From NCBI GenBank assembly GCA_947475795.1, contig CANJOX010000146.1, positions 1 through 7,834 on the forward strand: a DNA stretch of 7,834 bases. The letters run 5' to 3'. Every line of letters begins with the position of its first letter. Position 1 is the stretch's first letter. A program made the translations under genes and the position numbers. This DNA is from Gemmatimonadota bacterium (GTDB lineage: Bacteria > Gemmatimonadota > Gemmatimonadetes > Gemmatimonadales > Gemmatimonadaceae). A model generated the notes under the pieces. It did not search any database. It saw only the letters and a list, made by a program, of their open reading frames with translations, and had not been told where the DNA came from. This document shows, one piece after another, positions 7,350-7,834 of the stretch.

Positions 7350-7379
7350 TGTGTAAGAGGTGGCCTGACAGGAAATCAA
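7350..7379 (-). promoter_or_regulatory. Weak candidate promoter for the SulP-carbonic anhydrase pair
   Basis: On the minus strand, TTGATT (7379-7374) and TACACA (7355-7350) are separated by 18 nt, about 27 nt before the SulP ATG. Both boxes match the housekeeping consensus only partly. The placement in the 58-nt gap after the gamma-glutamyltransferase gene is sensible, but read-through from that gene is equally possible. Confidence 0.2.
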
Positions 7380-7381
7380 CG

Positions 7382-7834
7382 TCAATGTCCGATCGCCCCC
7401 GCGTCCCGGTCGCGTGGATCCGCTGCGCCTTGGCGCACGCCCTTGGCGTTCACGAAGATCGAATGTGCGGTACCCTGATTGCCGCCAAGTCGCACGGTGT
7501 GGCCCATCGCTTCCAGCGCCTTCACGGTTTCCGGCGGCGTGCCGTTGCGCTCCATGGTGATCACGTTCGGCAACCACTGGTGATGCAACCGCGGCGCGTT
7601 CACGGCGTCCTGCACGGGCATCTGGAAGTCGATGAGATTGAGCACCACTTCCATGACGGTGTTAATGATCGTGCGTCCACCGGGGCTGCCGACCACGGCC
7701 ACCAGCTTGCCGTCCTTGGCGAGAATCATTGGCGTCATGCTGGAGAGCATGCGCTTGCCGGGCTGCGCGACGTTGGGCTTGGTGCCCACCAACCCGGTGC
7801 TGTCGGTGAGGCCGGGCTTGCCGTTGAAATCGCC
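7382..7834 (-). CDS. ggt: Gamma-glutamyltransferase, C-terminal part of the small subunit
   Basis: Only the last 150 residues are in the window; the gene runs off the right edge. The enzyme transfers or hydrolyses the gamma-glutamyl group of glutathione and related amides. It matures by self-cleavage at a Thr that would lie roughly 40 residues before the visible part, so the nucleophile cannot be checked. Seen here, counted from the edge: GDFNGKPG at 1-8, whose Asp2 matches the substrate-binding Asp of E. coli [11 protein letters not shown] (28-35) has the Ser pair that contacts the gamma-glutamyl group, and GSPGG (49-53) has the oxyanion-loop glycines. [10 protein letters not shown] (80-89) and the C-terminal ADPRDRDAG also match the family. 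Length and ending are normal, so this end is intact. Location in the periplasm is usual for the family; the signal peptide is not in view. It reads in the same direction as the SulP gene, but a functional tie is not evident. Confidence 0.95.
   Translation of the reverse strand, partial: GDFNGKPGLTDSTGLVGTKPNVAQPGKRMLSSMTPMILAKDGKLVAVVGSPGGRTIINTVMEVVLNLIDFQMPVQDAVNAPRLHHQWLPNVITMERNGTPPETVKALEAMGHTVRLGGNQGTAHSIFVNAKGVRQGAADPRDRDAGAIGH

Noticed and set aside
1..7834. Search by eye for CRISPR arrays, tRNA or rRNA genes, IS elements, phage or toxin-antitoxin genes
   Set aside because: No spaced repeats, cloverleaf-like sequences, transposase motifs or terminal inverted repeats were seen. Genes fill nearly the whole window and the longest gene-free gap is 91 nt.

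Overview
This is a 7.8 kb stretch of GC-rich bacterial chromosome, densely packed with ordinary-looking metabolic and envelope genes. The best taxonomic guess is Gemmatimonadota. This rests on the very large exported BNR/Asp-box (VPS10/sortilin-like) protein, the small exported DUF2911 protein, signal peptides ending in A|Q, high GC, and start sites mostly without a Shine-Dalgarno sequence. The taxon is an inference from gene style; there is no rRNA or marker gene to fix it.

Left part, plus strand (1-4997): the C-terminal 243 residues of a D-aminoacylase-type amidohydrolase enter from the left edge. After a 91-nt gap comes a 1022-residue secreted Asp-box beta-propeller protein, then, 9 nt later, a 149-residue TerB-fold cytoplasmic protein. 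A 75-nt gap leads to a small exported DUF2911 protein. The second and third genes are spaced like an operon; the others may or may not share transcripts.

Middle (4998-5084): a short convergent intergenic region carries a perfect 15-bp hairpin followed by a T-run, a strong intrinsic terminator candidate that ends the left-hand units and probably also the opposing one.

Right part, minus strand (5085-7834): read in transcription order, the C-terminal 150 residues of a gamma-glutamyltransferase come in from the right edge. They are followed after 58 nt by a SulP-family anion transporter with a short STAS-like tail, whose last codons overlap by 14 nt with the start of a beta-class carbonic anhydrase. 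The SulP and carbonic anhydrase genes form a compact, translationally coupled pair. By analogy with known SulP-carbonic anhydrase neighbours and fusions, it is predicted to move bicarbonate across the inner membrane and interconvert it with CO2 inside the cell.

I saw no tRNA, rRNA, CRISPR, IS element or phage gene. Nothing here is clearly a new system. The points most worth a second look are the coupled SulP-carbonic anhydrase pair (with transporter residues unlike the sodium-coupled BicA), the large Asp-box protein of unknown function with an ambiguous signal sequence, and a shared pyrimidine-rich, SD-free leader on the three genes that start transcription-unit-like blocks.
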